DNA of 64,000 bases from NCBI RefSeq assembly GCF_004403065.1, contig NZ_SOHA01000034.1, forward strand, positions 62,001-126,000, read 5' to 3'. Both the position numbers and the translations under genes were made by a program. How positions within the stretch are numbered: the first letter of the stretch is position 1; each line of letters starts with the position of its first letter. Below, piece after piece: positions 23,895 to 32,598 of this stretch. Under the pieces are notes generated by a model. It made no database searches. It was given only the letters and a program-made list of their open reading frames with translations, and was not told the origin of the DNA. This stretch comes from Cryobacterium cryoconiti. GTDB taxonomy: Bacteria > Actinomycetota > Actinomycetes > Actinomycetales > Microbacteriaceae.

Positions 23895-25577
23895 ATGGGG
23901 CCAGGCTGGAGCATCGCGCGCCGCCTGTTTCTGGCGAACGCCCTGTTCATCATCGCGATGACCGTGTTCGTGGGCACCGCAGCGTTCGTCGACGCCCGAG
24001 ACCGCGGCTTCGTGGCGACCGAGGAACGGATGCTGTCGGTCGCCAGCACCATTGCCGACAACCCCCTCGTGCAGGACGCCAGCCGCACGGCCGATCCCAG
24101 TGCGGTGTTGCAGCCCTACGCCCTGGCCGTCACGGCGGATGCCTCCCTCGACTTCATCACGATCATGTCGCCCGACCGCACCCGCTGGACCCACCCGACC
24201 GAGTCGGAGATCGGCCAGCCCTATATCGGTGCCGTCGAGCCGGCCCTGTCCGGGGAGGCGTTCACGGAGGTGACCACCGGCACCCTGGGGCCGTCGGTGC
24301 GGGCCGTCGTGCCGGTCACCGACGACGATGGCACGGTGCTCGCTCTGGTGGCCGCGGGCGTCAAGACGAGCAACCTGTCCATCGCCCTGAGCGCGCGCCT
24401 GCCGGCCGTGCTCGGCGTGGCCCTGATCCTGCTGGCCGCCGGCACGGTCGCCGCGTGGTTCCTCGGCCGCTACCTCAGCCGGGTCACGCTCGGCTGGGGT
24501 CCCGAGCAGCTCGCCCAACTCTTCGTGTACTACGACTCCGTGCTGCACTCCGTGCGGGAGGGTCTCGTGCTGGTCGGCCTGACCGGGGAGGTCGTGCTGT
24601 ACAACGATCAGGCCGCCCGGCTGCTCGGCCTGCCGCCACGCCCCATGGGCGCAGAACGGGCGTCCGCCGCCGCGACCACCACCCAGAGCCTGGACCGGTT
24701 GAACCTTCCGCCGGCCCTCAGCGACCTGTTGCAGAGCGGCCGTCCGACCCTGGACGAGATCTACGTCACCGACGAGCGCGTGCTGGTCGTCAGCCAGCAG
24801 CCGGCGCTGAAACCGGGCAGCGGTCGAACCAAACCCGCTCCGATGGGCTGGGTTGCCACGATCCGCGACCACACCGACCTGCAGTCGCTCGACAGCGAGC
24901 TGCGGTTGATGCGCACGCTCTCGGATGCCCTCCGCGCCCAGACTCATGAGCACGCCAACCGCCTGCACACCATCGTTTCCCTGATGGAGCTCGGTCGTGG
25001 CGCCGAAGCCCTCGATTTCGCCACCCAGGACCTGGAGCTCAGCCAGCAGCTCACCGACGACATGATCGACTCGGTCGACGAGCCCGTGCTCAGCGCCCTG
25101 CTGATGGGCAAGTTCGCCCAGGCCAGCGAATTGGGGGTGCTGCTCACGGTCGAGGCCGCGGGCACGCTCGCCGAGTCAGGACTGTCGGCACAGGACCTGG
25201 TCACGGTCGTGGGCAACCTGGTCGACAACGCGCTGGACGCTGCCGCCGGCGGGGAGGCTCCTCGCCGGGTACACCTCGCGGTGACGTCCACCGGCACAGC
25301 GGTGGTGATCGAGGTAGCCGATTCCGGGCCCGGCGTCGCCCCGGACGCCGTGACCGACATCCTCCGTCGTGGCTACAGCACCAAGGAACCCGGCACCTTC
25401 GGCCGAGGCCTCGGCCTCGCGTTGGTGCGGCAGACCGTGAACCGGCTCGGCGGCAGCCTGGGCATCAGCCGCCGCGACGGGGCCGTGTTCACGGTCACCC
25501 TCCCCTGGCAGCCGGCGCCGTCCCGCGCGGCGGACGAACCCGGCCTCGCGACGAGGACGACGGGCTTCCATGGCTGA
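23895..25577 (+). CDS. CitA/DcuS-type sensor histidine kinase
   Basis: The 560-residue kinase starts at the ATG with GAAGGA four bases upstream. It has a membrane helix at about 12-34, an extracytoplasmic sCache/PAS-like sensor at about 38-165, a second helix near 172-193, a cytosolic PAS at about 210-320, and an H-box of the CitA family, HEHANRLH (near 350). The ATPase domain has NLVDNALDA (N box), DSGPGV (G1) and GRGLGLALV (G2). CitA-family kinases sense dicarboxylates or citrate directly. It is divergent from dctA and overlaps its response regulator by eight bases, so it most likely senses C4-dicarboxylates and induces dctA. Confidence 0.9.
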   Translation: MGPGWSIARRLFLANALFIIAMTVFVGTAAFVDARDRGFVATEERMLSVASTIADNPLVQDASRTADPSAVLQPYALAVTADASLDFITIMSPDRTRWTHPTESEIGQPYIGAVEPALSGEAFTEVTTGTLGPSVRAVVPVTDDDGTVLALVAAGVKTSNLSIALSARLPAVLGVALILLAAGTVAAWFLGRYLSRVTLGWGPEQLAQLFVYYDSVLHSVREGLVLVGLTGEVVLYNDQAARLLGLPPRPMGAERASAAATTTQSLDRLNLPPALSDLLQSGRPTLDEIYVTDERVLVVSQQPALKPGSGRTKPAPMGWVATIRDHTDLQSLDSELRLMRTLSDALRAQTHEHANRLHTIVSLMELGRGAEALDFATQDLELSQQLTDDMIDSVDEPVLSALLMGKFAQASELGVLLTVEAAGTLAESGLSAQDLVTVVGNLVDNALDAAAGGEAPRRVHLAVTSTGTAVVIEVADSGPGVAPDAVTDILRRGYSTKEPGTFGRGLGLALVRQTVNRLGGSLGISRRDGAVFTVTLPWQPAPSRAADEPGLATRTTGFHG

Positions 25578-26280
25578 CGGGGATATCCGTGTGCTCGTCG
25601 TCGAAGACGAAGCCATCGCGGCCGAGGCTCACGCGGCCTATCTCGGTCGGCTGACCGGGTTCGTGCACGCGGGCACGGCCGGGAACGGCCACTCCGCGCT
25701 GCGCGCCCTCACCGCCGCCGCGTCCGCCGGCACGCCCATCGACCTTGTGCTGATGGATATGACCTTGCCGGATCTGCATGGCCTCGACGTGAGCCGACGG
25801 ATGCGCGCGGCCGGCCTGACCACGGACATCATCGCCATCACGGCGGTGCGCGAACTGCAGATCGTGCGGGGTGCCGTCGCGGCCGGGATCGTGCAGTACC
25901 TGATCAAACCGTTCACGTATGCGACATTCGCGCAGAAGCTGGTGCAGTACCGGGAGTTCCGGAAGCAGCTGGGCAGCCAGTCCGTGGTGACCAGCCAGAC
26001 CGATGTGGATCACGCCTTTGCCAGCCTGCGCACGCCCACCGAACTGCCCCGGCCGAAGGGATTGTCGGAGGGCACCCTCGGCGCGGTGATCGAGTTCCTC
26101 AAGCTGCAGACCGCCCCGGTCTCCTCCAGTGAGGTCATGGAACAGCTGGGAATCTCGCGGGTGACGGCCAGGCGCTACCTGGAGCATCTGGCCGACACCG
26201 GGTCGCTGGACCGGTCGCCTCGCTACGGAACACCGGGCCGGCCGGAGAACGAGTATGCCTGGAAGCGGCTGACGCAGTGA
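25570..26280 (+). CDS. CitB/DcuR-type response regulator
   Basis: The 236-residue protein has a receiver domain (acidic pair VVEDEA near 10, phospho-acceptor in LVLMDMTLPD near 61, Lys in YLIKPF near 112). A CitB-type C-terminal winged helix-turn-helix covers about 160-232 (SSEVMEQLGISRVTARRYLE). It is translated from within the end of the kinase gene. The likely target is the divergent dctA promoter. Confidence 0.92.
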   Translation: MADGDIRVLVVEDEAIAAEAHAAYLGRLTGFVHAGTAGNGHSALRALTAAASAGTPIDLVLMDMTLPDLHGLDVSRRMRAAGLTTDIIAITAVRELQIVRGAVAAGIVQYLIKPFTYATFAQKLVQYREFRKQLGSQSVVTSQTDVDHAFASLRTPTELPRPKGLSEGTLGAVIEFLKLQTAPVSSSEVMEQLGISRVTARRYLEHLADTGSLDRSPRYGTPGRPENEYAWKRLTQ

Positions 26281-26317
26281 CCGGTCCCGTGGGCGGTGTG
26301 TCTCACTGCGTGGGCTC

Positions 26318-26830
26318 TCACCGCCCTGCCCGTTCCGCGAGCCCACGCACGTAGGCAGCCTGGCCGGCATGTTGCAGATCGTCGGCGAGAACGCTGATCA
26401 GGCGCACCGCTAGGGTGACCGGCGGGGTCCACCGGGTGTCGACGACGCGGGAGAAATCTGCCGCGGTGAAAGTCGGCAGCCAGGCGACGGTGCGGGAGTG
26501 CACGGCGTCGTAGTATCCGGCCAGAACGGATGCGTCAGCGCGCACCTGCCCAGTTTCCTCAGCGGTTTGCCCGTAGCCGGTGGCCGCTCGGTCGAATGGG
26601 AGCGCGAACCTGTCAGCCCAGCCGGCGCTCTCCCAGAGCTGCTCCTCGTTCATGATCTCGGACAGGTGGTCATCCTGCACCCGGGTCAGGTGCCAGATCA
26701 GCCATGCGATGCTGTTCGCCTCCGGGTCGGGGCGGAAGGTCAGCAGCTGCTCGTCGGCATCCTCGAGCACGACATGCACGATGCCCCGGATGTGTCCGTG
26801 GGCTTCGGCGATCAGGTAGCTCGACAGCAT
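26318..26830 (-). CDS. DinB-like (DUF664) protein
   Basis: The 170-residue four-helix protein carries the DinB/YfiT metal-site pattern: SIAWLIWHLTRVQDDH (near 40-55, first His) and LADDLQHAGQAAYVRG (near 148-163, later His). In actinobacteria this superfamily includes mycothiol-dependent enzymes, and the role here is unknown. It sits alone next to the repeats of the second HNH cassette. Confidence 0.82.
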   Translation of the reverse strand: MLSSYLIAEAHGHIRGIVHVVLEDADEQLLTFRPDPEANSIAWLIWHLTRVQDDHLSEIMNEEQLWESAGWADRFALPFDRAATGYGQTAEETGQVRADASVLAGYYDAVHSRTVAWLPTFTAADFSRVVDTRWTPPVTLAVRLISVLADDLQHAGQAAYVRGLAERAGR

Positions 26831-26913
26831 CCGTTCTCCTCACGTCTCGTGTCTCGACTGGCATCGTTCGTGCCACCTCGGTGGCACCGCAGACAGAATA
26901 GCCCCGGCCGATC

Positions 26914-26985
26914 GTCGAGCCCGTCGAGACCCACCCGGCGGTCAAGCCCGTCGAGACCCACCCGGCGGTCAAGCCCGTCGAGACC
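26914..26985 (+). repeat. Three repeats downstream of the second DUF222-HNH gene
   Basis: Three copies of GTCGAGCCCGTCGAGAC or GTCAAGCCCGTCGAGACC, about 27 bp apart, lie between the DinB-like gene start and the end of the second HNH gene. They belong to the family seen at 7472-7899 and have the same orientation relative to their HNH gene. Confidence 0.9.
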
Positions 26986-27004
26986 AGACACCAGACACCA
27001 ACTC

Positions 27005-28465
27005 CTACAGCGTCGCCCGCTTGCTCGGCAGCGCGATGAGGATCTGCTCCGGGTCGACCTCGACCGGTGGCCGGAGCCAGTAGTCGTTGCCGGTGCGGAT
27101 GATGCTCCAGTGCTGGTTGTGCAGCAACAGGTGGTGCGGGTGACAGAGCAGCACTCCGTCGGCGAGGTCGGTGTAGCCGTTGTCTTTCAACCATTCGTTG
27201 ATGTGATGCGCTTCGGTCCACGCGGGCGATCTATCGCAGTCGACCCACCGGCAGCCCCCGTCGCGGACCCCCATCGCGGCGCGCTGCGCTTCGGTGAAGA
27301 GTCGTTGGTCACGGCCGACGTTGATGATCTGTCCGGTGTCGTCAACCTGGATGCCGCGGGTTCCGGTGTCGCAGAGCAGCCGGTCGATGGTTTCCTGCGA
27401 GATGGGAACGGGGTTTCCCTCGATCTGCCCGTGGGCGGCGGCTTCGCGGGTTTCGGTTGCTTCGGCGGTCTCCGGGGCGGCCGGCTGGCCCGGCGTCAGC
27501 GCCTTTTCGGTCACGATGACCCGAACCGCGGGGCGGCGCCCGCCGAAGACCCGGCCCTGGTCGGCCTCACCGGCAATCTTCAGCAACTGCACCAGGGCGT
27601 CGGCGGCGATCTGCTCGGTGCTGCGCGGGTCGTCCTGCACACGTTTGGCCCAGGCGGCCTTCTCCTTGTCGACGAAGCGTACCCCGCCGCGGCGGGGGCT
27701 GGTCACGGAGTCGAAAGTCGAGAGCACGAACTCGCCGTCTTCGGGGGCGAAGAGGCCGTGCAAGCGCACCTTGCCGTTTCCCAGCCGGTAGACCCGCAGG
27801 AACCGGTCGTCGTGGGCCTGCTTCTCGCGGGCGGCGATGCCGGCCTCGTCGAGCTGGTCACGGAGGCGGCGGGCGAGCTTGAAGACCTGATCTGCGTTCA
27901 GTGACGCGGCCTCGACGAGGAGGGAATCGAGGGCGGTGCCGAGCTTGTCGGCGGTGACCGCGGCATCGATCTCGCCGAGGCCGGAACGGATCGACTCGGC
28001 CGCATCGACCGAGAGAGTGCCCTCGGTGACGGCCCGGGCGATCGGCGCCTGCCAGGGCACCTTCGCCTCGAAAGCGGCGACGAGACCGGGATCCGCGTCG
28101 GGCGACTCCAGGGCCGCCTCGACGAGCTTCTCCGCCGCTTCAGCATCGGCCATCATCGTGCCGACCGCGACGAGCTTGAACGCGTCGTTCTTCGTCGACC
28201 CGGTCACCGTCTGGATCAGTGCCTCGGGCGAGAGGAACCCCTGCTGGGCGGCCAGGCCGGAGTGGCCGAGCTCGGGCCGGGAGCGACGGGCGATGGTCGC
28301 GGCCATCCACGCCGAGCGGGTGTCGAGAAGCCGCCGGGCTGCCGCGATCTGCCTCTGACCGGCCAGCACTTCGGCGTCGGGAAGAGCCTCGTAGTCGGCG
28401 CAGGAGGAGCCCAGGCGGGCGACGGCATCCGTTGCCTGTCTGAGGTCGTCTGCGGTGGTGGTCAT
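27005..28465 (-). CDS. DUF222 domain-containing HNH endonuclease, copy B
   Basis: The 486-residue protein is colinear with copy A (7918-9384). By eye, roughly 42 positions differ, plus a two-residue deletion near 370. The HNH core (CRWVDCDR, EAHHINEW, LCHPHHLLLH) is intact. Changes are spread along the chain with no stops, so both copies look functional. Promoter and 5' flank are also shared, which points to duplication of a whole cassette rather than of the coding sequence alone. Confidence 0.93.
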   Translation of the reverse strand: MTTTADDLRQATDAVARLGSSCADYEALPDAEVLAGQRQIAAARRLLDTRSAWMAATIARRSRPELGHSGLAAQQGFLSPEALIQTVTGSTKNDAFKLVAVGTMMADAEAAEKLVEAALESPDADPGLVAAFEAKVPWQAPIARAVTEGTLSVDAAESIRSGLGEIDAAVTADKLGTALDSLLVEAASLNADQVFKLARRLRDQLDEAGIAAREKQAHDDRFLRVYRLGNGKVRLHGLFAPEDGEFVLSTFDSVTSPRRGGVRFVDKEKAAWAKRVQDDPRSTEQIAADALVQLLKIAGEADQGRVFGGRRPAVRVIVTEKALTPGQPAAPETAEATETREAAAHGQIEGNPVPISQETIDRLLCDTGTRGIQVDDTGQIINVGRDQRLFTEAQRAAMGVRDGGCRWVDCDRSPAWTEAHHINEWLKDNGYTDLADGVLLCHPHHLLLHNQHWSIIRTGNDYWLRPPVEVDPEQILIALPSKRATL

Positions 28466-28471
28466 GATTCG

Positions 28472-28500
28472 AGAATACCAGGAATAGTAGGTGTAGTCGA
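28472..28500 (-). promoter_or_regulatory. Predicted leaderless promoter of DUF222-HNH copy B
   Basis: TCGACT, 17 bases and TATTCT on the minus strand, with six bases to the ATG. The boxes, spacing and next 20 bases upstream match those of copy A, although the spacer differs at several bases. This supports a real promoter. Confidence 0.6.
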
Positions 28501-28545
28501 GAGTCTGTCACCTATTTGTCAATGTTTTTTCGAAGTTCAGTTCTA

Positions 28546-28573
28546 TCTCGGCGAGGCTTGTTCGATCACCGGG
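28546..28573 (-). repeat. Degenerate single copy of the HNH-flanking repeat
   Basis: TCTCGGCGAGGCTTG followed by TTCGATCACCGGG resembles the divergent last copy of the 9467-9724 array (TCTCGACAGGCTCGATCACCGG). It lies at the matching place upstream of copy B, so the 5' side repeats of this cassette have decayed to one. Confidence 0.5.
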
Positions 28574-28577
28574 TCAG

Positions 28578-29075
28578 CTAGCCCTCCAGCGACCTGATCA
28601 GTCGAGCCGGCACGCCACCATGGACGGTGTTGGGCTCAACGTCCCTGGTCACCACGCTGCCGGCGGCCACGATGGCCCCATTGCCGATCGTGACACCGGG
28701 CAGAATGGTGGCGAAGGCACCGATCCAGGCTCCATCGCCGACATGGATGGGCTTGGTCACCAGCGGCCCGACTCGGAACTCGCTTGGTCCGATCTCATGG
28801 GTGCTCGTGACGAATCGCACACCCTGGGCCACAGCCGCGCGCCCGATGACCACGCGCTCATTCCCGTCGAAGTAGCAGCCCTCATTCACGAAGGCGCCGG
28901 GCTTCAGAACGACCATCCTGGATCCGAACGAGACCCCTTTCAACACTCGGGAACCTCTGACGTTCATCCCGGCAAGGCTGAGCAGCCGAGACCGATGCGC
29001 CCCATTGATGATCAGGGGCGATGCCAGGAGCCAATTGACTATGACATCGTGCCAGATTCGAACCGCGTGGGACCT
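28578..29075 (-). pseudogene. Truncated left-handed beta-helix acyltransferase
   Basis: From the only in-frame ATG (28967) the product is 129 residues with clear hexapeptide-repeat character ([43 protein letters not shown]), ending [11 protein letters not shown] as in the LacA/CysE/WbbJ acetyltransferases. The same frame continues upstream for at least 36 more residues that read like the normal N-terminus of this family ([16 protein letters not shown]; then RLLSLAGM), but no ATG, GTG or TTG occurs there before the tRNA terminator. The gene therefore appears to have lost its start, perhaps by rearrangement beside the tRNA gene. A rare start codon is the alternative. Confidence 0.6.
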
Positions 29076-29154
29076 GTCCTTAGTGGCTCGTGCAGATCTG
29101 ATTTTTTCCGCCTTACGCTGAAGGTTCTGTGGACTGCAAATCAGGCTAGCGAGT

Positions 29155-29198
29155 ACAAAAAAGGCCGGGTCCCGTTTGCAACGGGCCTGGCCTTTTCC
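29155..29198 (-). terminator. Rho-independent terminator of tRNA-Lys
   Basis: On the minus strand, AAAAGGCC...GGCCTTTTTT arms with an inner CCCGTT/AACGGG stem are followed by a U-rich run, directly downstream of the tRNA. Confidence 0.85.
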
Positions 29199-29201
29199 TG
29201 A

Positions 29202-29277
<76 letters not shown>

Positions 29278-29400
29278 TTATTCTTTTTCTCTCCGATCCG
29301 GGGCGACCCGAACCGACTCTAGATACTAACAGCCGGATTGCCCCCGGCGCCAATCGAGGCACAAACCGGTGAGTCGCGCCAGAATTACTAGTCTTGGACT

Positions 29401-30255
29401 GTGACCCAGACTCAGAATTACTCCCTCGACGACGACCTTCTGCAAGCGATCGAGCTCGCCGATCTGGCCGATGCGATTTCGCGTGACCGGTTCACCGCGA
29501 TGGACCTCGTCGTGACGACCAAACCCGACCGCACCCCGGTGACGGATGCCGACCAGGCCGTCGAGCGTGCCATCCGCACGGCTTTGGCCGAACGCCGCCC
29601 GGCCGACGGTATCCTCGGCGAGGAATTCGGCACCGAGGGCACGAGCGTGCGCCAGTGGATCATCGATCCGATCGACGGCACCGCCGGCTTCCTCCGCGGC
29701 ATCCCGATCTGGGGCACCCTCATCGCCCTTGCCGTCGACGGCATCCCGGTGGTGGGAGTGGTCAGCTCCCCCGCCCTCGGCAAACGCTGGTGGGCCCGCT
29801 CCGGTGGCGGCGCCTGGATGACCGATGAGCGCACTCCCGGCGCCGCCCCCGTGCGGCTGCAGGTGTCCGGTGTCGCCGAGCTCGCCGACGCTTCACTCAG
29901 CTACAACAGCATCCAGCAGTGGGACCAGACCGGACACCTCGACGAGCTCGTCACGCTGTCCCGTCAGGTCTGGCGCACCCGTGCCTACGGCGACATGTGG
30001 TCGTATATGCTCCTCGCCGAGGGGCTCCTCGACATCGTCGCGGAATACGACCTGCAGCCCTACGACATGGCCGCCCTCGCCCCCATTGTGCAGGAGGCAG
30101 GTGGCCGGTTCACCTCGGCCGACGGCCAGTCCGGCCCCTGGCACGGCAGCGCGCTGGCCACCAACGGCCTGCTGCACGAGCCGGCACTGCAGGTCCTTTG
30201 CGGGGCAGCTCCGACAACGGATGCCGCGGCGCCCCCCACCCTGCCGGCGCGCTAA
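29401..30255 (+). CDS. hisN: Inositol-monophosphatase family phosphatase, probably histidinol-phosphatase
   Basis: The 284-residue protein has the Li+-sensitive phosphatase metal motifs: GEEFG (near 77), the DPIDGT core (IIDPIDGTAGFL near 98), and AYGDMWSYMLLAEGLLDIV with a later DLQPYDMAA (near 220). In actinobacteria this subgroup supplies the HisN step of histidine synthesis, converting L-histidinol phosphate to histidinol. The start is GTG. It stands alone, not in a his operon, so an inositol phosphatase role cannot be excluded. Confidence 0.8.
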   Translation: MTQTQNYSLDDDLLQAIELADLADAISRDRFTAMDLVVTTKPDRTPVTDADQAVERAIRTALAERRPADGILGEEFGTEGTSVRQWIIDPIDGTAGFLRGIPIWGTLIALAVDGIPVVGVVSSPALGKRWWARSGGGAWMTDERTPGAAPVRLQVSGVAELADASLSYNSIQQWDQTGHLDELVTLSRQVWRTRAYGDMWSYMLLAEGLLDIVAEYDLQPYDMAALAPIVQEAGGRFTSADGQSGPWHGSALATNGLLHEPALQVLCGAAPTTDAAAPPTLPAR

Positions 30256-30270
30256 CCGAGTCCCCACCCC

Positions 30271-30843
30271 ATGCCCTCGCCGCTTGCCCGCTCGTCGGCC
30301 CGCCAGCCTGCTCGCCGGCGTTCCCCCGTGCGCCCTCGTCCCGGCGTCAGGTCGCTGATGCTGGTCCTGACGGCCGGCGTGATGACCGGCGCCCTCAGCG
30401 GCTGCAGCGTGATCGGAGACATGCTGCCGACCCCGGTGCGGAGCGTGGCGCCCGTGCCGGCCTCCGCTCTCGGCCAGGTCACCGAGGTGTCGACCCTGCT
30501 GGTCGGGGATTGCCTGCGCGAGGCCTGGGAGGGACTGGACGCGACCGCCTCGACCGTTCCGGTCGTCGACTGTGCCGACAGCCACGACTTCGAGGTCTTC
30601 GGCCGGTTCAAGGTACCGGGCGACGCCTTCCCCGGCGACGACTCGGTGACCGCAGCGGCCGAATCAGGCTGCGAGTCCCGGTTCGCGGAGTTCGCCCTGA
30701 TCGACTACCGCTCGTCCTCGCTCGATTTCGCCTATCTGACACCGACCGAGCAGAGCTGGGGTGGAGCCGGCCCCGACGTCTCCTGCCTGATCACCGACCC
30801 GGCCGGCCCCGTGACCGGCACTCTGGCCGGCGCAGCACGCTGA
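30271..30843 (+). CDS. Septum-formation-domain lipoprotein
   Basis: The 190-residue protein has a basic N-terminus, a hydrophobic segment at about 30-46 and a lipobox-like GALSGC (Cys near 47). The rest matches the septum formation domain (PF13845): VGDCLRE (near 88), VPVVDCADSHDFEVFG (near 106) and a C-terminal Cys (VSCLI), with four Cys likely forming two disulfides outside the cell. It follows the HisN-like gene by 15 bases. Its exact role is not known. Confidence 0.75.
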   Translation: MPSPLARSSARQPARRRSPVRPRPGVRSLMLVLTAGVMTGALSGCSVIGDMLPTPVRSVAPVPASALGQVTEVSTLLVGDCLREAWEGLDATASTVPVVDCADSHDFEVFGRFKVPGDAFPGDDSVTAAAESGCESRFAEFALIDYRSSSLDFAYLTPTEQSWGGAGPDVSCLITDPAGPVTGTLAGAAR

Positions 30844-30881
30844 CCGCGCGGCACCGCGGTCGGCGGCCGTACTGTTAGTCC

Positions 30882-31352
30882 ATGAGGATCAACGCCTTCT
30901 CGGACGTCTCGCTGCGGGCGCTCATGTTTCTGGCGACCCTCCCCGAGGGCGACCTGCAGACTTCCCGCATCATCGCCGAGGCGGTGGACACTCCGTACAC
31001 CCACGTCAGCAAGGCCATCATCCGCCTGCGCGAGCTGGGACTGGTCGAGTCGGTGCGTGGGCGCACCGGCGGCGTGCGCATCAGCCCGGCCGGCCGCGCG
31101 GCGACGGTGGGCTGGCTGCTGCGCCGGCTCGACACCCGCGCCGACGTGGCCGACTGCGAAACGCCCCACGGCGACTGCCCGCTCCACCTGGGCTGTGGGC
31201 TGCGCACGGCCCTGCGCCGGGCCCGGGAGGCGTTCTACGCGGAGCTCGACGACATCGTGATCTCTGAACTCCCCCACGTCGGCTTCCCCGGGCCGGTTCT
31301 GGTTCCCCTGCAGACGCCGACCATGCCGCCACGCCGCCCCGATCAGGGGTAA
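30882..31352 (+). CDS. nsrR: Rrf2 family nitric-oxide-sensing repressor NsrR
   Basis: The 156-residue protein has an Rrf2 winged helix-turn-helix (MRINAFSDVSLRALMFLA at the start; TPYTHVSKAIIRLRELGLV near 38) and three spaced cysteines (DCETPHGDCPLHLGC, near 88-102) that ligate the [4Fe-4S] cluster in NsrR. Nitric oxide destroys the cluster and relieves repression. A matching operator and hmp follow directly, which makes NsrR the best call. Confidence 0.9.
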   Translation: MRINAFSDVSLRALMFLATLPEGDLQTSRIIAEAVDTPYTHVSKAIIRLRELGLVESVRGRTGGVRISPAGRAATVGWLLRRLDTRADVADCETPHGDCPLHLGCGLRTALRRAREAFYAELDDIVISELPHVGFPGPVLVPLQTPTMPPRRPDQG

Positions 31353-31371
31353 TGCGGTCAGATCGGCTAAT

Positions 31372-31388
31372 TAGCATTATAAATGCTA
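31372..31388. promoter_or_regulatory. NsrR-type operator upstream of hmp
   Basis: TAGCATTATAAATGCTA has perfect 7-bp arms around ATA and fits the AT-rich ATGCATTT/AAATGCAT-like NsrR recognition pattern. It is an AT-rich island in GC-rich sequence, 33 bases before the hmp start, well placed to block its promoter. Confidence 0.8.
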
Positions 31389-31421
31389 CTTTTGAGCGTC
31401 CCCCAATAGCTTGGAGTCCGC

Positions 31422-32585
31422 ATGCTTTCCACCCAGTCACTGCCCCTCATCGAAGCGACTCTGCCCCTCGTGGGCGAGCGTATGCCCGAGATCGCGAAGA
31501 ACTTCTACAGCAGGATGTTGACCGCCCACCCCGAGCTCTTCGACGGCTTGTTCAGCCGGTCCAACCAGAAGAACGGATCGCAGCAGCAGGCGTTGGCCGG
31601 CAGCATCGCCGTCTTCGCAACCTACCTGGTGCAGAACCCCGACACCACGCCGGAGGCCATGCTCTCCCGCATCGCGCACAAGCACATCTCGCTCGATATC
31701 CAGCCCGAGCAGTATGACATTGTCTACAAGTACCTCTTCGAGGCCATCGCCGAGGAGCTCAGCGACGTCATCACGGCCGAGATCGCCGGCGCCTGGACCG
31801 AGGTCTACTGGCTGATGGCCCACGCCCTGATCAAGATGGAGAAGGGTCTCTACTCCGGCCTCGCCAGCGACCGGCCGCTCGCGCCCTGGGTCGTCGTGAA
31901 GAAAGAGGCCGCCGGCACCGACGCTGTGACGTTCACCCTCGAGCCGGCCGACGACACCCCCGTGACGCCCGCCCTGCCGGGCCAGTACGTGAGCGTCACG
32001 GCCACCATGCCCGACGGAATCCGCCAGGTGCGCCAGTACTCCCTCTCCGCCGGCACGGCAACGACCCGCGTCTTCACCACCAAGCTCGACGCCGACGGCG
32101 AGGTCTCCCCCGTGCTGCACCGTGACGTGCAGGTCGGCGACACCCTGATCCTCTCGGTGCCGTGCGGCGACGTGACCCTCGATCAGGGCACCGGTCCGCT
32201 GATCCTGGCCTCGGCCGGAATCGGGTGCACGCCGAGCGCGTCGATCCTGCGCTCGCTGGTGGACAGCGGCTCGAAGCGCGAAGTGCTCGTGCTGCATGCC
32301 GAGAGCAACCTCGAGCGTTGGGCTTTGCGGGACCAGATGAGCGAAGACATTGCCCTCCTGGAGACGGCCGAGCTGGAACTCTGGTTGGAAACACCGAGCG
32401 AGGGCCATCACGAGGGCTTCATGTCTCTGGAGAACGTGACGATCCCCGAGGATGCCTCGGTCTACCTTTGCGGTCCGCTCCCGTTCATGCGCAGCCTGCG
32501 CTCCCAGGCGCTGGGGTCCGGCGTGCCGGCCGATCGCATCCACTATGAGATCTTCGGCCCTGACCTCTGGCTCGCCGGCGTCTGA
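31422..32585 (+). CDS. hmp: Flavohaemoglobin (nitric oxide dioxygenase)
   Basis: The 387-residue protein has a globin domain (1-140; proximal His in RIAHKHISL near 87; Tyr B10 in NFYSRM near 29), an FAD domain (about 150-258; RQYSLS near 206) and an NAD domain (ILASAGIGCTPSASIL near 265; YLCGPLPFMRS near 350). It oxidises NO to nitrate with O2 and NAD(P)H. GGAG lies upstream of the ATG. Control by the adjacent NsrR is expected. Confidence 0.96.
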   Translation: MLSTQSLPLIEATLPLVGERMPEIAKNFYSRMLTAHPELFDGLFSRSNQKNGSQQQALAGSIAVFATYLVQNPDTTPEAMLSRIAHKHISLDIQPEQYDIVYKYLFEAIAEELSDVITAEIAGAWTEVYWLMAHALIKMEKGLYSGLASDRPLAPWVVVKKEAAGTDAVTFTLEPADDTPVTPALPGQYVSVTATMPDGIRQVRQYSLSAGTATTRVFTTKLDADGEVSPVLHRDVQVGDTLILSVPCGDVTLDQGTGPLILASAGIGCTPSASILRSLVDSGSKREVLVLHAESNLERWALRDQMSEDIALLETAELELWLETPSEGHHEGFMSLENVTIPEDASVYLCGPLPFMRSLRSQALGSGVPADRIHYEIFGPDLWLAGV

Positions 32586-32598
32586 CCCAGGCCGGGCG

